DNA from: Mesorhizobium loti | Lineage (GTDB): Bacteria; Pseudomonadota; Alphaproteobacteria; Rhizobiales; Rhizobiaceae | Direction: 5' to 3' | Assembly (NCBI GenBank): GCA_002356515.1 | Contig: AP017607.1 | Coordinates: forward strand, 1-64,000 | DNA: 64,000 nt | Shown here: positions 8,485-17,027 of the stretch, piece by piece | Layout of the letters: each line of letters begins with the position of its first letter | Position numbering within the stretch: the stretch's first letter is position 1 | The notes under the pieces: generated by a model | Database searches by the model: none | What the model saw: the letters and a program-made list of their open reading frames with translations, nothing else | Told to the model about the DNA's origin: nothing | Position numbers and translations under genes: made by a program

Positions 8485-9282
8485 ATGTTGAGCGGCGATG
8501 ACGATCTCCCCTTTGCTGTGTTCAATCCACATGGCAAAGGCGACGTCCTGTTGGTGTGTGAACATGCCAGCGCGGCAATTCCCGGCGTCTTTGCAGACCT
8601 TGGTCTGCAGCGGCACGCTCTGTCCAGTCACATAGCCTGGGATCCCGGTGCCCTCGAGCTTTCTATGCAATTGGCGAAAATGGTCGACGCGAGCTTGTGT
8701 TACCAGCGCTATTCGAGGCTGCTTTACGATTGCAACCGTCCGCCCGAAAGCCCCTCAGCCATCCCCGAGAAGAGCGAAGTTTACGACATTCCGGGCAACA
8801 GACACCTCTCCGCTCGCGAGCGAGACCAGCGCATCGAGACCTTCTATCGCCCCTTCGAACAGGGTCTTTCCGGATTGCTTGAAGCCCGCGGCAAGTCAGG
8901 TAGGCAGACCGTCCTGGTAACGGTTCATAGTTTCACACCCGTCTTTTTCGGCAGAGCACGCGAGGTCGAAGTCGGCATCCTTCACGATGTCGACAGACGG
9001 CTTGCCGATGCGATGCTCGCTCAGGTCGAGAGCCTGGAAGGCCGATTTGTGACCCGCAGGAACGAGCCTTACGGCCCAAAGGACGGTGTCACGCACACGC
9101 TTGTGGAGCATGGCGTCAAAAATGGGCTCCTCAACGTCATGATCGAGGTTCGTAATGATCTTCTACGGTCGCAGGAGGAGATCAATGCGATGGCCGCGTA
9201 TCTCGGCGGGCTGATTTGCAATGGTCCTACTCAGGATTGGGCGTGGCCACGAAAAACAAACCAAACAGGACGTCGACCATGA
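8485..9282 (+). CDS. N-formylglutamate amidohydrolase family protein
   Basis: Cytoplasmic hydrolase of 265 residues in the N-formylglutamate deformylase (FGase, PF05013) family, which releases formate from N-formylglutamate in one histidine-degradation route. Family strings visible are VCEHASAAIP near residue 24, HIAWDPGA, YSRLLYDCNRPPES and TVHSFTPVFFG. I chose the ATG at 8485 with GGAG 7 nt upstream. It overlaps the next gene by 4 nt (ATGA), so it belongs with the aldehyde and alcohol dehydrogenases rather than with histidine-utilisation genes, none of which are nearby. The true acyl-amino acid may differ from formylglutamate. Confidence 0.88.
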   Translation: MLSGDDDLPFAVFNPHGKGDVLLVCEHASAAIPGVFADLGLQRHALSSHIAWDPGALELSMQLAKMVDASLCYQRYSRLLYDCNRPPESPSAIPEKSEVYDIPGNRHLSARERDQRIETFYRPFEQGLSGLLEARGKSGRQTVLVTVHSFTPVFFGRAREVEVGILHDVDRRLADAMLAQVESLEGRFVTRRNEPYGPKDGVTHTLVEHGVKNGLLNVMIEVRNDLLRSQEEINAMAAYLGGLICNGPTQDWAWPRKTNQTGRRP

Positions 9283-10661
9283 CCGTAATAAGATGCATAT
9301 CGCCCGTTGACAGCAGTGTCTACGCCGAGCGCGAAGCCCTGGGCTTCGACGCCGCAAAGGCATTGATTGGCTGTGCTCGAAAGGCGCAAAAGGCTTGGGC
9401 GAGACGCCCGCTGGAAGAGCGCGTGGATTTGGTGATGAAGGGTGTTGCCCGCCTAAACGAGATGGCCGCGGAGGTCATTCCGGAAATCACCTGGCAAATG
9501 GGACGTCCGGTGCGCTACGGGGGCGAGTTCCGTGGCTTCAACGAGCGATCCAACTATGCGGCCTCCATCGCCGCCGACAGCCTCACGCCCTATGTCGTTG
9601 AGGAAAGTGCAGCCTTCGAACGCCGCATCGAGCGGGAGCCGCACGGCGTCGTCTTCGTAATCGCACCATGGAACTACCCCTACATGACGGCGATCAACAC
9701 GGTTGCGCCGGCCTTGATGGCAGGCAACACAGTGGTGATCAAGCATGCCAGCCAGACCCTACTGGTCGGCGAGCGTATGGTGCGCGCCTTTGTCGAAGCG
9801 GGCATTCCCGGTGACGTGTTTATCAATGTCTTCCTCGATCACGACACCACCTCGGCGCTGATTGCAGACAACAATTTCAACTTCATCAACTTCACTGGCT
9901 CGGTTGCCGGTGGCCGCGCCATCGAGCGGGCGGCAGCCGGCACGTTCAATGGCCTCGGCCTTGAACTGGGCGGCAAGGACCCGGGCTATGTTATGGAAGA
10001 CGCCAATCTTGATGCCGCCGTCGACACTCTGATGGATGGCGCCTTCTTCAATTCCGGACAATGCTGCTGCGGCATCGAGCGCATCTATGTGCATGAAAGT
10101 CTGTTCAACAAGTTCGTAGAACAATCGGTGGCCTTCGCCTCCGCCTACAAGCTCGGAAATCCGTTGGAACAGGAAACGACGCTAGGCCCAATGGCCAACA
10201 GGCGTTTTGCCGCTACGGTGCGTGCGCAGGTTTCCGATGCGATCGCCAAGGGCGCGAAGGGCCTGGTCGATCAGAGCCTGTTCCCCGCTGACGATGGCGG
10301 GGCCTATCTGGCCCCGCAGATCCTTATCAATGTTGATCACTCCATGACTGTGATGCGCGAGGAGAGCTTCGGCCCTGTCGTTGGCATCATGAAGGTAGCG
10401 AACGACGCCGAAGCTCTCGAACTGATGAACGACAGCCCCTATGGCCTGACCGCCTCGCTTTGGACGCAGGATACAGAGCGCGCCGCGCGCATCGGCCGCG
10501 ACATCGAGACCGGCACGATCTTCATGAACCGCGCCGATTATCTCGATCCCGCCTTGTGCTGGACCGGCTGCAAGGAAACCGGCAAGGGCGGCTCGCTCTC
10601 GGTCCTAGGGTTCCAGAACCTGACCCGTCCCAAATCCTACCATCTCAAGAAGGCACTCTGA
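9279..10661 (+). CDS. NAD(P)-dependent aldehyde dehydrogenase
   Basis: Cytoplasmic aldehyde dehydrogenase of 460 residues that oxidises an aldehyde to an acid. Visible motifs are APWNYPYMTAINTVAPALMAG (cofactor domain, cut short here), the NFTGSVAGGRAI loop, general-base Glu in LELGGKDPGYV and the nucleophile Cys in NSGQCCCGIER. I chose the ATG at 9279 (AGGA 8 nt upstream), which overlaps the amidohydrolase stop by 4 nt and drops a 21-residue extension. It ends 1 nt before the iron alcohol dehydrogenase start. The pair suggests alcohol to aldehyde to acid oxidation of one carbon skeleton. The exact substrate is unknown. Confidence 0.92.
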   Translation: MTVIRCISPVDSSVYAEREALGFDAAKALIGCARKAQKAWARRPLEERVDLVMKGVARLNEMAAEVIPEITWQMGRPVRYGGEFRGFNERSNYAASIAADSLTPYVVEESAAFERRIEREPHGVVFVIAPWNYPYMTAINTVAPALMAGNTVVIKHASQTLLVGERMVRAFVEAGIPGDVFINVFLDHDTTSALIADNNFNFINFTGSVAGGRAIERAAAGTFNGLGLELGGKDPGYVMEDANLDAAVDTLMDGAFFNSGQCCCGIERIYVHESLFNKFVEQSVAFASAYKLGNPLEQETTLGPMANRRFAATVRAQVSDAIAKGAKGLVDQSLFPADDGGAYLAPQILINVDHSMTVMREESFGPVVGIMKVANDAEALELMNDSPYGLTASLWTQDTERAARIGRDIETGTIFMNRADYLDPALCWTGCKETGKGGSLSVLGFQNLTRPKSYHLKKAL

Positions 10662-10662
10662 T

Positions 10663-11808
10663 ATGACGATTACCGCGAACTGGAGCTATCCGACCACTGT
10701 GAAAATGGGCGCCGGACGGATCAAGGAGCTGGCCGATGCCTGCAAGTCTTTGGGCATGAAGAAGCCGCTCCTGATCACCGATCGCGGCCTTGCCGCGATG
10801 CCGATCACGCGCGGTGCGCTGGACGTGCTGGAACAGGCCGGCCTTGGTCGCGCGATCTTCGCCGATGTCGATCCGAACCCAAACGAAATCAACCTCGAAG
10901 CCGGGATCAAGGCCTTCCGTGACGGCGGCCATGACGGCGTCGTCGCTTTCGGCGGCGGCTCAGGCCTCGACCTCGGCAAATGCGTGGCCTTTATGGCAGG
11001 CCAATCGCGGCCCGTCTGGGACTTCGAGGACATTGGCGACTGGTGGACCCGCGCCTCGGTCGAAGGCATTGCGCCAATCGTCGCTGTGCCGACAACCGCC
11101 GGCACGGGCTCTGAAGTCGGGCGCGCCTCGGTGATTACCAATTCGAAGACGCATGTGAAGAAGATCATCTTCCATCCGAAATTCCTGCCCGGCGTCGTAA
11201 TCTGCGATCCGGAACTGACGGTCGGGATGCCGAAGATCATCACTGCCGGCACCGGGATGGATGCCTTTGCGCACTGCCTCGAAGCCTATTCCTCGCCCTT
11301 CTACCATCCGATGAGCCAGGGCATTGCGCTCGAAGGCATGCGGTTAGTGAAGGAATATCTGCCGCGCGCCTATAAGGATGGCACCGATATCGAGGCCCGC
11401 ACCAATATGATGTCTGCCGCTGCAATGGGCGCCGTCGCCTTCCAGAAGGGCCTCGGCGCTATCCACGCGTTGTCGCACCCGATAGGCGCTGTCTACAACA
11501 CGCATCACGGCATGACCAACGCGGTCGTGATGCCCATGGTTTTGAAGTTCAACCGGTCCGCCATCGAAGACAAGATCGTCCGCGCAGCCGCCTATCTCGA
11601 CATTTCTGGCGGCTTTGATGGCTTCTATGACTATGTGCTGTCACTGCGCCACCAACTCGGCGTCCCCGAAAATCTGACCGCTTTCGGCGTTGGCGGCGAC
11701 CGCATCGACGAACTCGCGGCCATGGCCATCGAGGACCCTAGCGCAGGCGGAAACCCGGTGAACCTGACCTTATCCTCGGCAAGAAGGCTATTTGCAGAGT
11801 GCATGTAG
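10663..11808 (+). CDS. Iron-containing alcohol dehydrogenase
   Basis: Cytoplasmic group III (Fe-ADH) alcohol dehydrogenase of 381 residues, the usual length. It has the nucleotide-binding GGGSGLDLGK near residue 98, PTTAGTGSEVGRASV, and metal-binding residues in GTGMDAFAHCLEAYSS and HALSHPIGAVYNTHHG. It is the last gene of the amidohydrolase/ALDH operon, with a junction of 1 nt. It should interconvert an alcohol and an aldehyde with NAD(P)H, feeding the ALDH. A small gene fragment follows in the same frame after the stop. Confidence 0.92.
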   Translation: MTITANWSYPTTVKMGAGRIKELADACKSLGMKKPLLITDRGLAAMPITRGALDVLEQAGLGRAIFADVDPNPNEINLEAGIKAFRDGGHDGVVAFGGGSGLDLGKCVAFMAGQSRPVWDFEDIGDWWTRASVEGIAPIVAVPTTAGTGSEVGRASVITNSKTHVKKIIFHPKFLPGVVICDPELTVGMPKIITAGTGMDAFAHCLEAYSSPFYHPMSQGIALEGMRLVKEYLPRAYKDGTDIEARTNMMSAAAMGAVAFQKGLGAIHALSHPIGAVYNTHHGMTNAVVMPMVLKFNRSAIEDKIVRAAAYLDISGGFDGFYDYVLSLRHQLGVPENLTAFGVGGDRIDELAAMAIEDPSAGGNPVNLTLSSARRLFAECM

Positions 11809-11820
11809 CCTAAGCTGAGC

Positions 11821-11976
11821 AAAGGTTTCAGTCACGTTCGCTTCGTCTACAATTTCACTGAGACGTTCCGGCTCGACACGTATATCGCCCGACATGGATG
11901 CCGGGCGATCGGCGGTAACTTCTGCGCCATGGACAGTGGCGCTGCCATCAAGGCCTCAGCGGAGATCATCGCTTAA
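11821..11976 (+). pseudogene. Short C-terminal gene remnant, family not recognised
   Basis: About 52 codons in one frame without a start, ending at a TAA. It includes the strings HVRFVYNFTETFRLDTYIARHG and GGNFCAMDSGAAIKASAEIIA (second cut to its recognisable part). The composition is protein-like, and the frame begins right after the Fe-ADH stop. It looks like the tail of a larger enzyme brought here by rearrangement. I do not recognise the family. It overlaps the convergent orphan soxG by 21 nt. Confidence 0.4.
11884..11909. promoter_or_regulatory. Stem-loop downstream of the Fe-ADH gene
   Basis: ATCGCCCG and CGGGCGAT form a perfect 8-bp GC-rich stem with a 10-nt loop, 76 nt after the Fe-ADH stop. 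It could end the operon transcript, but there is no T-run and it lies inside the gene remnant, so it may be chance. Confidence 0.3.
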
Positions 11977-12483
11977 ATGAGCAATCTCGTCCCATAGGCT
12001 CTGACCAAAGCCGCGCAGTACGACTAGCTCGAATCGATCCACTGCGCAGCGGGTCATGTGCATTGGGATATGTCCCATCATCGTCATCGCGCACTGGCCC
12101 ACAGCCATGCCCTCGAAATCGACGGCTGTACCCTTTGCCAGCACCCACGTGACCGCGCGGCCCAAGACTTCGATGCGGATGCGTCCATGGGTTTGATCCA
12201 CCGCAAATGCGTGTGAAGCGAGCTTTTCAAACTCTGCCTGGAGGTCGACGTGAGACACCGGCTCATCCCTGACGACGAGCCATTGGCCGGGGCCGAAGGT
12301 GCGGATCCTGTTGGCCTCGCCGCCGAACAGACCTTGTAGCATTGCCGTGAGATCCTCGCTCCCGGGCTCGCCGAGGATGTGGATCAAGTTGCCCTCGGGC
12401 ATCGCCTTCATGGCGAAGGCGTCGGAGCCCTGCACTGGTTCGGTGCTGATCGCAGGACGGTGGACGAGATCGAAATCAGACAT
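11956..12483 (-). CDS. soxG: Orphan sarcosine oxidase gamma subunit (SoxG), partial operon duplicate
   Basis: 175-residue SoxG-family protein, nearly identical over most of its length to SoxG of the complete operon at 42077-42589 (shared FGPGQWLVVRDEP, TMMGHI, VLRGFGQSLWDE). The C-terminus differs (HLSDDLR in place of LF), so the copy was resected there too. Just upstream at 12476-12506 the last codons of soxA survive (DPANEKLHV then stop) with the same 8-nt soxA/soxG overlap. The rest of soxA, soxD and soxB are missing. Gamma has no known activity without alpha and beta, so this is probably a non-functional relic, unless it is expressed from elsewhere. Confidence 0.85.
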   Translation of the reverse strand: MSDFDLVHRPAISTEPVQGSDAFAMKAMPEGNLIHILGEPGSEDLTAMLQGLFGGEANRIRTFGPGQWLVVRDEPVSHVDLQAEFEKLASHAFAVDQTHGRIRIEVLGRAVTWVLAKGTAVDFEGMAVGQCAMTMMGHIPMHMTRCAVDRFELVVLRGFGQSLWDEIAHLSDDLR

Positions 12484-12503
12484 GGAGCTTCTCGTTTGCT
12501 GGA

Positions 12504-13256
12504 TCGACCGAGGTTGGACGGCTGCTCATGCGCCAGTGCTCGGACCAGATCAAGAAGGTCAGCCTCGAGCTCGGCGGCAATGCACCTTTCATCGTCTTCG
12601 ACGATGCAGACGTCGATGCTGCAGTCGACGGGGCGATCCAGGCCAAGTTCCGCAACGCCGGCCAGACATGCGTATCCGCGAACCGCCTCTACGTCCAATC
12701 TAACGTTCACGATGAATTTGTCGACAAATTCGTCGAGCGGGTTCGCCAGCTACAGGTTGGCGACGGTTTCGATCCTGATGTCGCCGTCGGCCCGCTGATC
12801 GACAAGTATGCGCTCACCAAGATCGAATCGCATATCGCCGATGCTGTCGCTAAAGGCGGCACAATTCGGTGCGGGGGCAAACGCATTGGCAAGGACGGCA
12901 CGTTCTTCCAACCGACGGTCCTCACTGAAGTCTCCAGCGAGATGACGATTGCGCAGGAGGAGACATTCGGGCCGCTCGCCCCAACCATTCGCTTCGACGA
13001 TGCGGATCAGGTCGTGCACGAGGCAAATGATACGATCTACGGCCTTGCCGCCTACTTCTATGCCTCGAACCTGCACCGCGTCTGGCGTGTGGCCGAGGCC
13101 CTGGAATACGGCATGGTGGGCATCAACACGGGACGCATGTCATCGGAAGCCGCGCCCTTCGGTGGGGTAAAGCGATCCGGCATCGGGCGGGAGGGTTCGC
13201 GCCATGGGCTCGAGGACTACCTTGAAATGAAATACCTCTGCATGGGTGGCATCTGA
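12504..13256 (+). pseudogene. Truncated succinate-semialdehyde dehydrogenase-like gene (C-terminal half)
   Basis: About 250 codons of a GabD-type aldehyde dehydrogenase. It begins abruptly at GSTEVGRLLMRQCSDQIKK and keeps the Glu in LELGGNAPF, the Cys in NAGQTCVSANR and the C-terminal APFGGVKRSGIGREG. The N-terminal half, including most of the cofactor-binding fold, is absent. The 5' edge falls exactly where the antisense soxA tail ends, at a shared GGATCGA. It is a deletion or recombination remnant, very unlikely to be active. Confidence 0.88.
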
Positions 13257-13573
13257 AGCACCTGATCGCGACCAAATAGAAGCGTCGGCTCGTGAAGCGC
13301 CACGGTCGATCTGGGGCGGCATCGACGGATGGCTAGGAAGCGGCGCCTGGCATCGGTGTAGGGCACCAAGCGAGGACGCGACATCGGCCCCAGCAATCAT
13401 GAAAGCGGGTGGTGGCAATTCCAGATGAAGTAATCGCTTGCGCCAGAGTGCCAGCAGTAAAGAAATATCTTGCGCTGCGCCGACAAAATGCGCTCATGGG
13501 GCCTTCCTCCATGGGACGTGCGCCGGGAGGGCACCTCTACCACAACCGATAGACCGAGGGAGGGCTCAACCCA
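13257..13573. other. Intergenic region upstream of the MFS gene
   Basis: No recognisable coding sequence or RNA. It carries the promoter region for the MFS/DUF982 pair. A strong GAGGGAGGG ribosome site lies just before the ATG at 13574. Confidence 0.4.
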
Positions 13574-15223
13574 ATGAGCAGGGTGGCGCGCGAAGATGCG
13601 AGTCCGGCTTCGTCGGCGACATTTGCGCCGCTCGAGAATGCGACCTTTCGTTCGATCTGGCTTGCCACACAGGTCGCAAGCCTTGGCTGGCTGATTCAAA
13701 CCGTCGCCATCAGTTGGCTGATGGCGACCATCTCGACCTCGGACGTCATGGTCGCCCTGGTGCAGGCTTCGACCACACTGCCCGTATTCGTCCTGTCGAT
13801 CTTCGCCGGGGCCCTGGCCGACAACTACAGCCGCCGCAATCTCATGTTCGCCGGCTGGTGCGCGATAGCGTTGTCCTCGGCGATGCTGACTGTTCTTGCG
13901 GCGCTGGGGATTTTCAATCCTTGGATGGTTCTAGCCTTCAGCTGTCTGGCCGGAGCGGGTGCCGCTTTTACCGATCCTGCCTGGCACGCGTCGGTGGGCG
14001 ATATCTTGCGAAAACGCGAAGTCCCAGCCGCGGTCACGCTCATCTCGGTTGGATACAACGCCATTCGAAGTGTCGGCCCGGCGCTCGGGGGCATCGTCGT
14101 TGCCTCCTTTGGACCGCTGACGGCTTTTGCTGTGGCGACACTGACCTATGCAGCGCTGCTGTGGGCCATAGGGCGCCGCAAATGGGATGTTCGCGCTTCC
14201 CCTCTACCGCGCGAGCCTCTGACCACTGCCATCCATGACGGAGCGCGCTTCACGGCGCTGTCGGCGGAGATCATGGCGGCCATCGCGCGTGGAGCGCTTT
14301 TTGGCCTGACCAGCATCTCCATACTGGCGCTCCTCCCTCTCGTTGCCCGCGATCAACTCGGGGGAGGACCAATCGTTTATGGCGCCCTGATGGCCGGCTT
14401 CGGGTCGGGCGCCTTGTGCGTCGGCATTTGCAACAATGTCTTGAGGCGGTCTCTGTCCCAGGAGCGGCTGACAACACTGGCATGCATTGCCTGTGCGGCC
14501 TGTTGTCTATCTCTTGCTTTCACTTCCTCAGTGGCGGTGGCGGCTATTGCGCTGGCGCTCGGCGGCGCGGGCTGGGTCGTCACCTGGACGGGGCTCGACG
14601 TGAGTATCCAATTGGCAAGCCCAAGGTGGGTCGTCGGTCGCACGCTCTCGATCCACTACGCCCTGTTGTCGGGTGGTATCGCGGCCGGCAGTTGGCTGTG
14701 GGGCACAGTGGCTGAGAACTATTCGCTTACCACAGCCCTGGAGTCTTCCGCTGGTGCACTCGTAATGGTCGCGGCCATCGGCTTCCTGATGCCTATTCGT
14801 CAATGGGAAGATTCTGACCAGGATCCTTTTGGCTTCGAAACGCCGCAGCTCGCACTCGACCTGAAGCCGAGAAGCGGGCCGATCGTCGTCAAGATCGAGT
14901 ATTCAATACCTGAGGCGAATGTAGAAGCTTTCCTGGAGCGGATGCAGGAACGACGGCGCGTGCAAAGCCGCGTCGGAGCCCGGCACTGGAACCTCCAGCG
15001 CGATCTTCAGGATCCTTTGCTTTGGACAGAAACCTTCCGCACGCCGACCTGGATGGACTATCTGCGGCTGAATCATCGTCTGACGACCGCGGACAAGGAG
15101 TTGGATCAACATTTGCTCGAATTGAATATGGGAATTTTGCCTCGTACCAAGCTTTCAATTGAGCGACCGACCGGGGCAACCCGCAAGCGGGATCAATCGA
15201 CGCGATTTTTCTCCCGACTGTAG
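13574..15223 (+). CDS. MFS_3-type efflux transporter with C-terminal soluble domain
   Basis: Inner-membrane protein of 549 residues. Residues about 25-415 form a 12-helix major facilitator of the EntS-like MFS_3 family, with the loop motif GALADNYSRRNLM between helices 2 and 3. Residues about 435-540 are soluble, with VVKIEYSIPEANVEAFLERMQE and WTETFRTPTWMDYLRLNHRLT, resembling the antibiotic-biosynthesis-monooxygenase-like (ferredoxin fold) tail found in this subfamily. Proteins of this type usually export siderophores, drugs or metabolites; no substrate gene is nearby. It is followed after 12 nt by the DUF982 gene. Confidence 0.88.
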   Translation: MSRVAREDASPASSATFAPLENATFRSIWLATQVASLGWLIQTVAISWLMATISTSDVMVALVQASTTLPVFVLSIFAGALADNYSRRNLMFAGWCAIALSSAMLTVLAALGIFNPWMVLAFSCLAGAGAAFTDPAWHASVGDILRKREVPAAVTLISVGYNAIRSVGPALGGIVVASFGPLTAFAVATLTYAALLWAIGRRKWDVRASPLPREPLTTAIHDGARFTALSAEIMAAIARGALFGLTSISILALLPLVARDQLGGGPIVYGALMAGFGSGALCVGICNNVLRRSLSQERLTTLACIACAACCLSLAFTSSVAVAAIALALGGAGWVVTWTGLDVSIQLASPRWVVGRTLSIHYALLSGGIAAGSWLWGTVAENYSLTTALESSAGALVMVAAIGFLMPIRQWEDSDQDPFGFETPQLALDLKPRSGPIVVKIEYSIPEANVEAFLERMQERRRVQSRVGARHWNLQRDLQDPLLWTETFRTPTWMDYLRLNHRLTTADKELDQHLLELNMGILPRTKLSIERPTGATRKRDQSTRFFSRL

Positions 15224-15235
15224 GGGCAGAGGACG

Positions 15236-15508
15236 ATGGCAGGCATCATGGGGGAAGCTATGACCACCTTAACCAGATTTGAGAGGCCAGTCGTGATCCA
15301 GATTGGTCAGTATGACTCCGAGCGTGAGGTGGTCGAAGTCAATGATGCAGCTTCAATTTTACTGCGCGGCTTTGGTCGTCGGACGGAAAAGCATAGAGCG
15401 GCTATGGACGCCTGCCTAAGGGTACTTCGGGGTGAAGCTAATTCACTTGCCGCCCGAAAGGCCTTCGTCGCAGCGGCGCGTGAAGCCAACATTCTACGCG
15501 GCAATTGA
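15236..15508 (+). CDS. DUF982 family small protein
   Basis: 90-residue protein of the DUF982 family, common and often multi-copy in rhizobia. Typical strings are FERPVVIQIG near residue 16, NDAASILLRGFG and an Ala-rich C-terminus, ARKAFVAAAREANI. There are two possible starts: ATG 15236 (AGAGGA upstream) and ATG 15260 (GGGGGA upstream). It lies 12 nt after the MFS gene, so it is probably co-transcribed. Function unknown; it is probably cytoplasmic. Confidence 0.82.
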   Translation: MAGIMGEAMTTLTRFERPVVIQIGQYDSEREVVEVNDAASILLRGFGRRTEKHRAAMDACLRVLRGEANSLAARKAFVAAAREANILRGN

Positions 15509-15736
15509 TAGGATTGAGGCGGGTTCAAAATTAAGTGAGAGCCGCATGTCAGCTTCCAGGCAAGCAGCGCGAATCGACTGCTACAGAAACCTTGGCAGCA
15601 GATATTGAAACGGTCGGTGTCGGCTGGGGGTCGGCTGGCGTTTTCTGGGGTCCGCACGCTCTTCGAGCTTATTCCGAGTCTGTGGTACTCGCCCTTATGC
15701 CACGGCAAAAGGGGGCTCGCCTCGGCCGAACGGAAT

Positions 15737-15973
15737 CTAGTTTTTTCTCGGGTCCAGTTTTGAGCGGATAGTCCCGATTGCCTTCATAATGGTGTCGGCG
15801 GCTTGCCGGTCAAGCGCGATGTCCAGTAGGCCCTCAGTTGTTTGGATCGAGAGAATGCCAAACGTGCCGTTCTCGTCCATGACCGTGCCGACATGGATTT
15901 CGGTCGGCACGAAAGGCCGTGCTTTTTCCACACGTTTCATGGTTACTCGCGACGCTTGGGCGGCTTCCGACAA
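15737..15973 (-). CDS. Small hypothetical protein
   Basis: 78 residues with balanced composition and no signal or membrane segment. The middle (EIHVGTVMDENGTFGILSIQTTEG) reads like a small beta-rich domain, and the end is helical (ADTIMKAIGTIRSKLD). No family recognised. Upstream on the same strand is a possible very short frame (MTFPDKKRALFNRKLELARD) overlapping its start, which could be a translationally coupled leader peptide. It is convergent with the DUF982 gene. Confidence 0.5.
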   Translation of the reverse strand: MSEAAQASRVTMKRVEKARPFVPTEIHVGTVMDENGTFGILSIQTTEGLLDIALDRQAADTIMKAIGTIRSKLDPRKN

Positions 15974-16454
15974 TCACGCGCAAGCTCAAGCTTGCGGTTA
16001 AACAGGGCCCGTTTCTTGTCTGGGAACGTCATCTCATGGCGGTAAATTGCCGCCCGATCTGAACGACACAGCGCGGTAATGCTCTCGTCGAGGCAGACCG
16101 GAAGCTGGCCTATCCGCCGTAGGTCGCGTCCGCATAGCGGACTACAAGGTCCAAGCGCGAGGTTTCGCGTCGAGCACCTCGAGGGAGCCTGGAAACTGAA
16201 TGAGGAAGAGAACGACGCTGACTTGGAGGGCACACGCCGGGGGCTTGAGGCGGAGTGTCACGCAGGCGAGCTCTTGGCACAGGCCCTCGCTAAGCGGTGA
16301 AGGTCGTAGAGAAGTGCGCGGCAGATCTGGATGAAGCGCTCATGATCGCCATAGACGGTGCGCATCTGGCCCGGCCCTGAATCGGTGATGCGAGATTGCG
16401 GTCGGCGGCTCGGGCGGCTCCTTCCAGCACCTTGCTACTATGCCGGTTCATTCG
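15974..16454. other. Degenerate region, no intact gene
   Basis: Open frames are short and mutually exclusive. One forward stretch near 16298-16380 reads as a plausible peptide (ADLDEALMIAIDGAHLARP) and then hits a stop. This is probably decayed coding DNA upstream of the CoA-transferase remnant. Confidence 0.35.
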
Positions 16455-16850
16455 AGAAAGAGGCCTACGGCTTCTGAGAAGCACTGGGATCGCACTTATC
16501 TCTGCTCTGACGGCAAGTGGATCGTCCTACAAGCCGAAGAGCCAAAATTTTACGCCGAACTTCTCAGGCGCCTCGTCCTTGACCAGAATGAACGTTTCGT
16601 CAACGAGCAACTAAATCCAGACGCTTGGGGCCTACTTGGAAATGAGCTTTCGGCGCTGTTTGCGACAAAAAGCCGAGCGGAATGGAGCAAGCTGCTCGAG
16701 GGTACCAACCCTAGCTTCGCTCCCGTCTTGACCCTACCCCAAAGCAGCCACGCACCCACACATTGCCGCGCGCCACCCCTATGCAACCGTTGATGGGGTC
16801 TTGCAGCTGCGCCAGCCCACCTGTCGGCGAAGCGCCGACGCGTCGGCGAA
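16455..16850 (+). pseudogene. CaiB/BaiF CoA-transferase (AMACR-like) remnant
   Basis: C-terminal part of an alpha-methylacyl-CoA racemase/CoA-transferase family gene. The frame starting near 16440 reads KWIVLQAEEPKFYAELLRRL, LFATKSRAEWSKLLEGTN and APVLTLPQ. A frameshift follows, and the end of the family domain (ARHPYATVDGVLQL) is in another frame. The N-terminal two thirds are absent. It is a dead fragment with no partner genes nearby. Confidence 0.72.
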
Positions 16851-17027
16851 TAGCTTGGCTTGAATGCGAACTTATCAATGCGGCCCCGGCGAAGGCAAAT
16901 CCAAGATGCAACACGTTGGTCACGAGCTTCGTTCGCAGAAGGCTTGGCTGCGCTGATGGGGCTCTAGGCCTTCGCCCTAAGCTAAGTTTGGCGACGAGGC
17001 GGTTAGTGACCACTATGTCCTTTACGG

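Noticed and set aside
8099..8491. 130-residue plus-strand frame between M24 copy 1 and the amidohydrolase
   Set aside because: Starts inside the hairpin, lacks a ribosome site and resembles no known protein.
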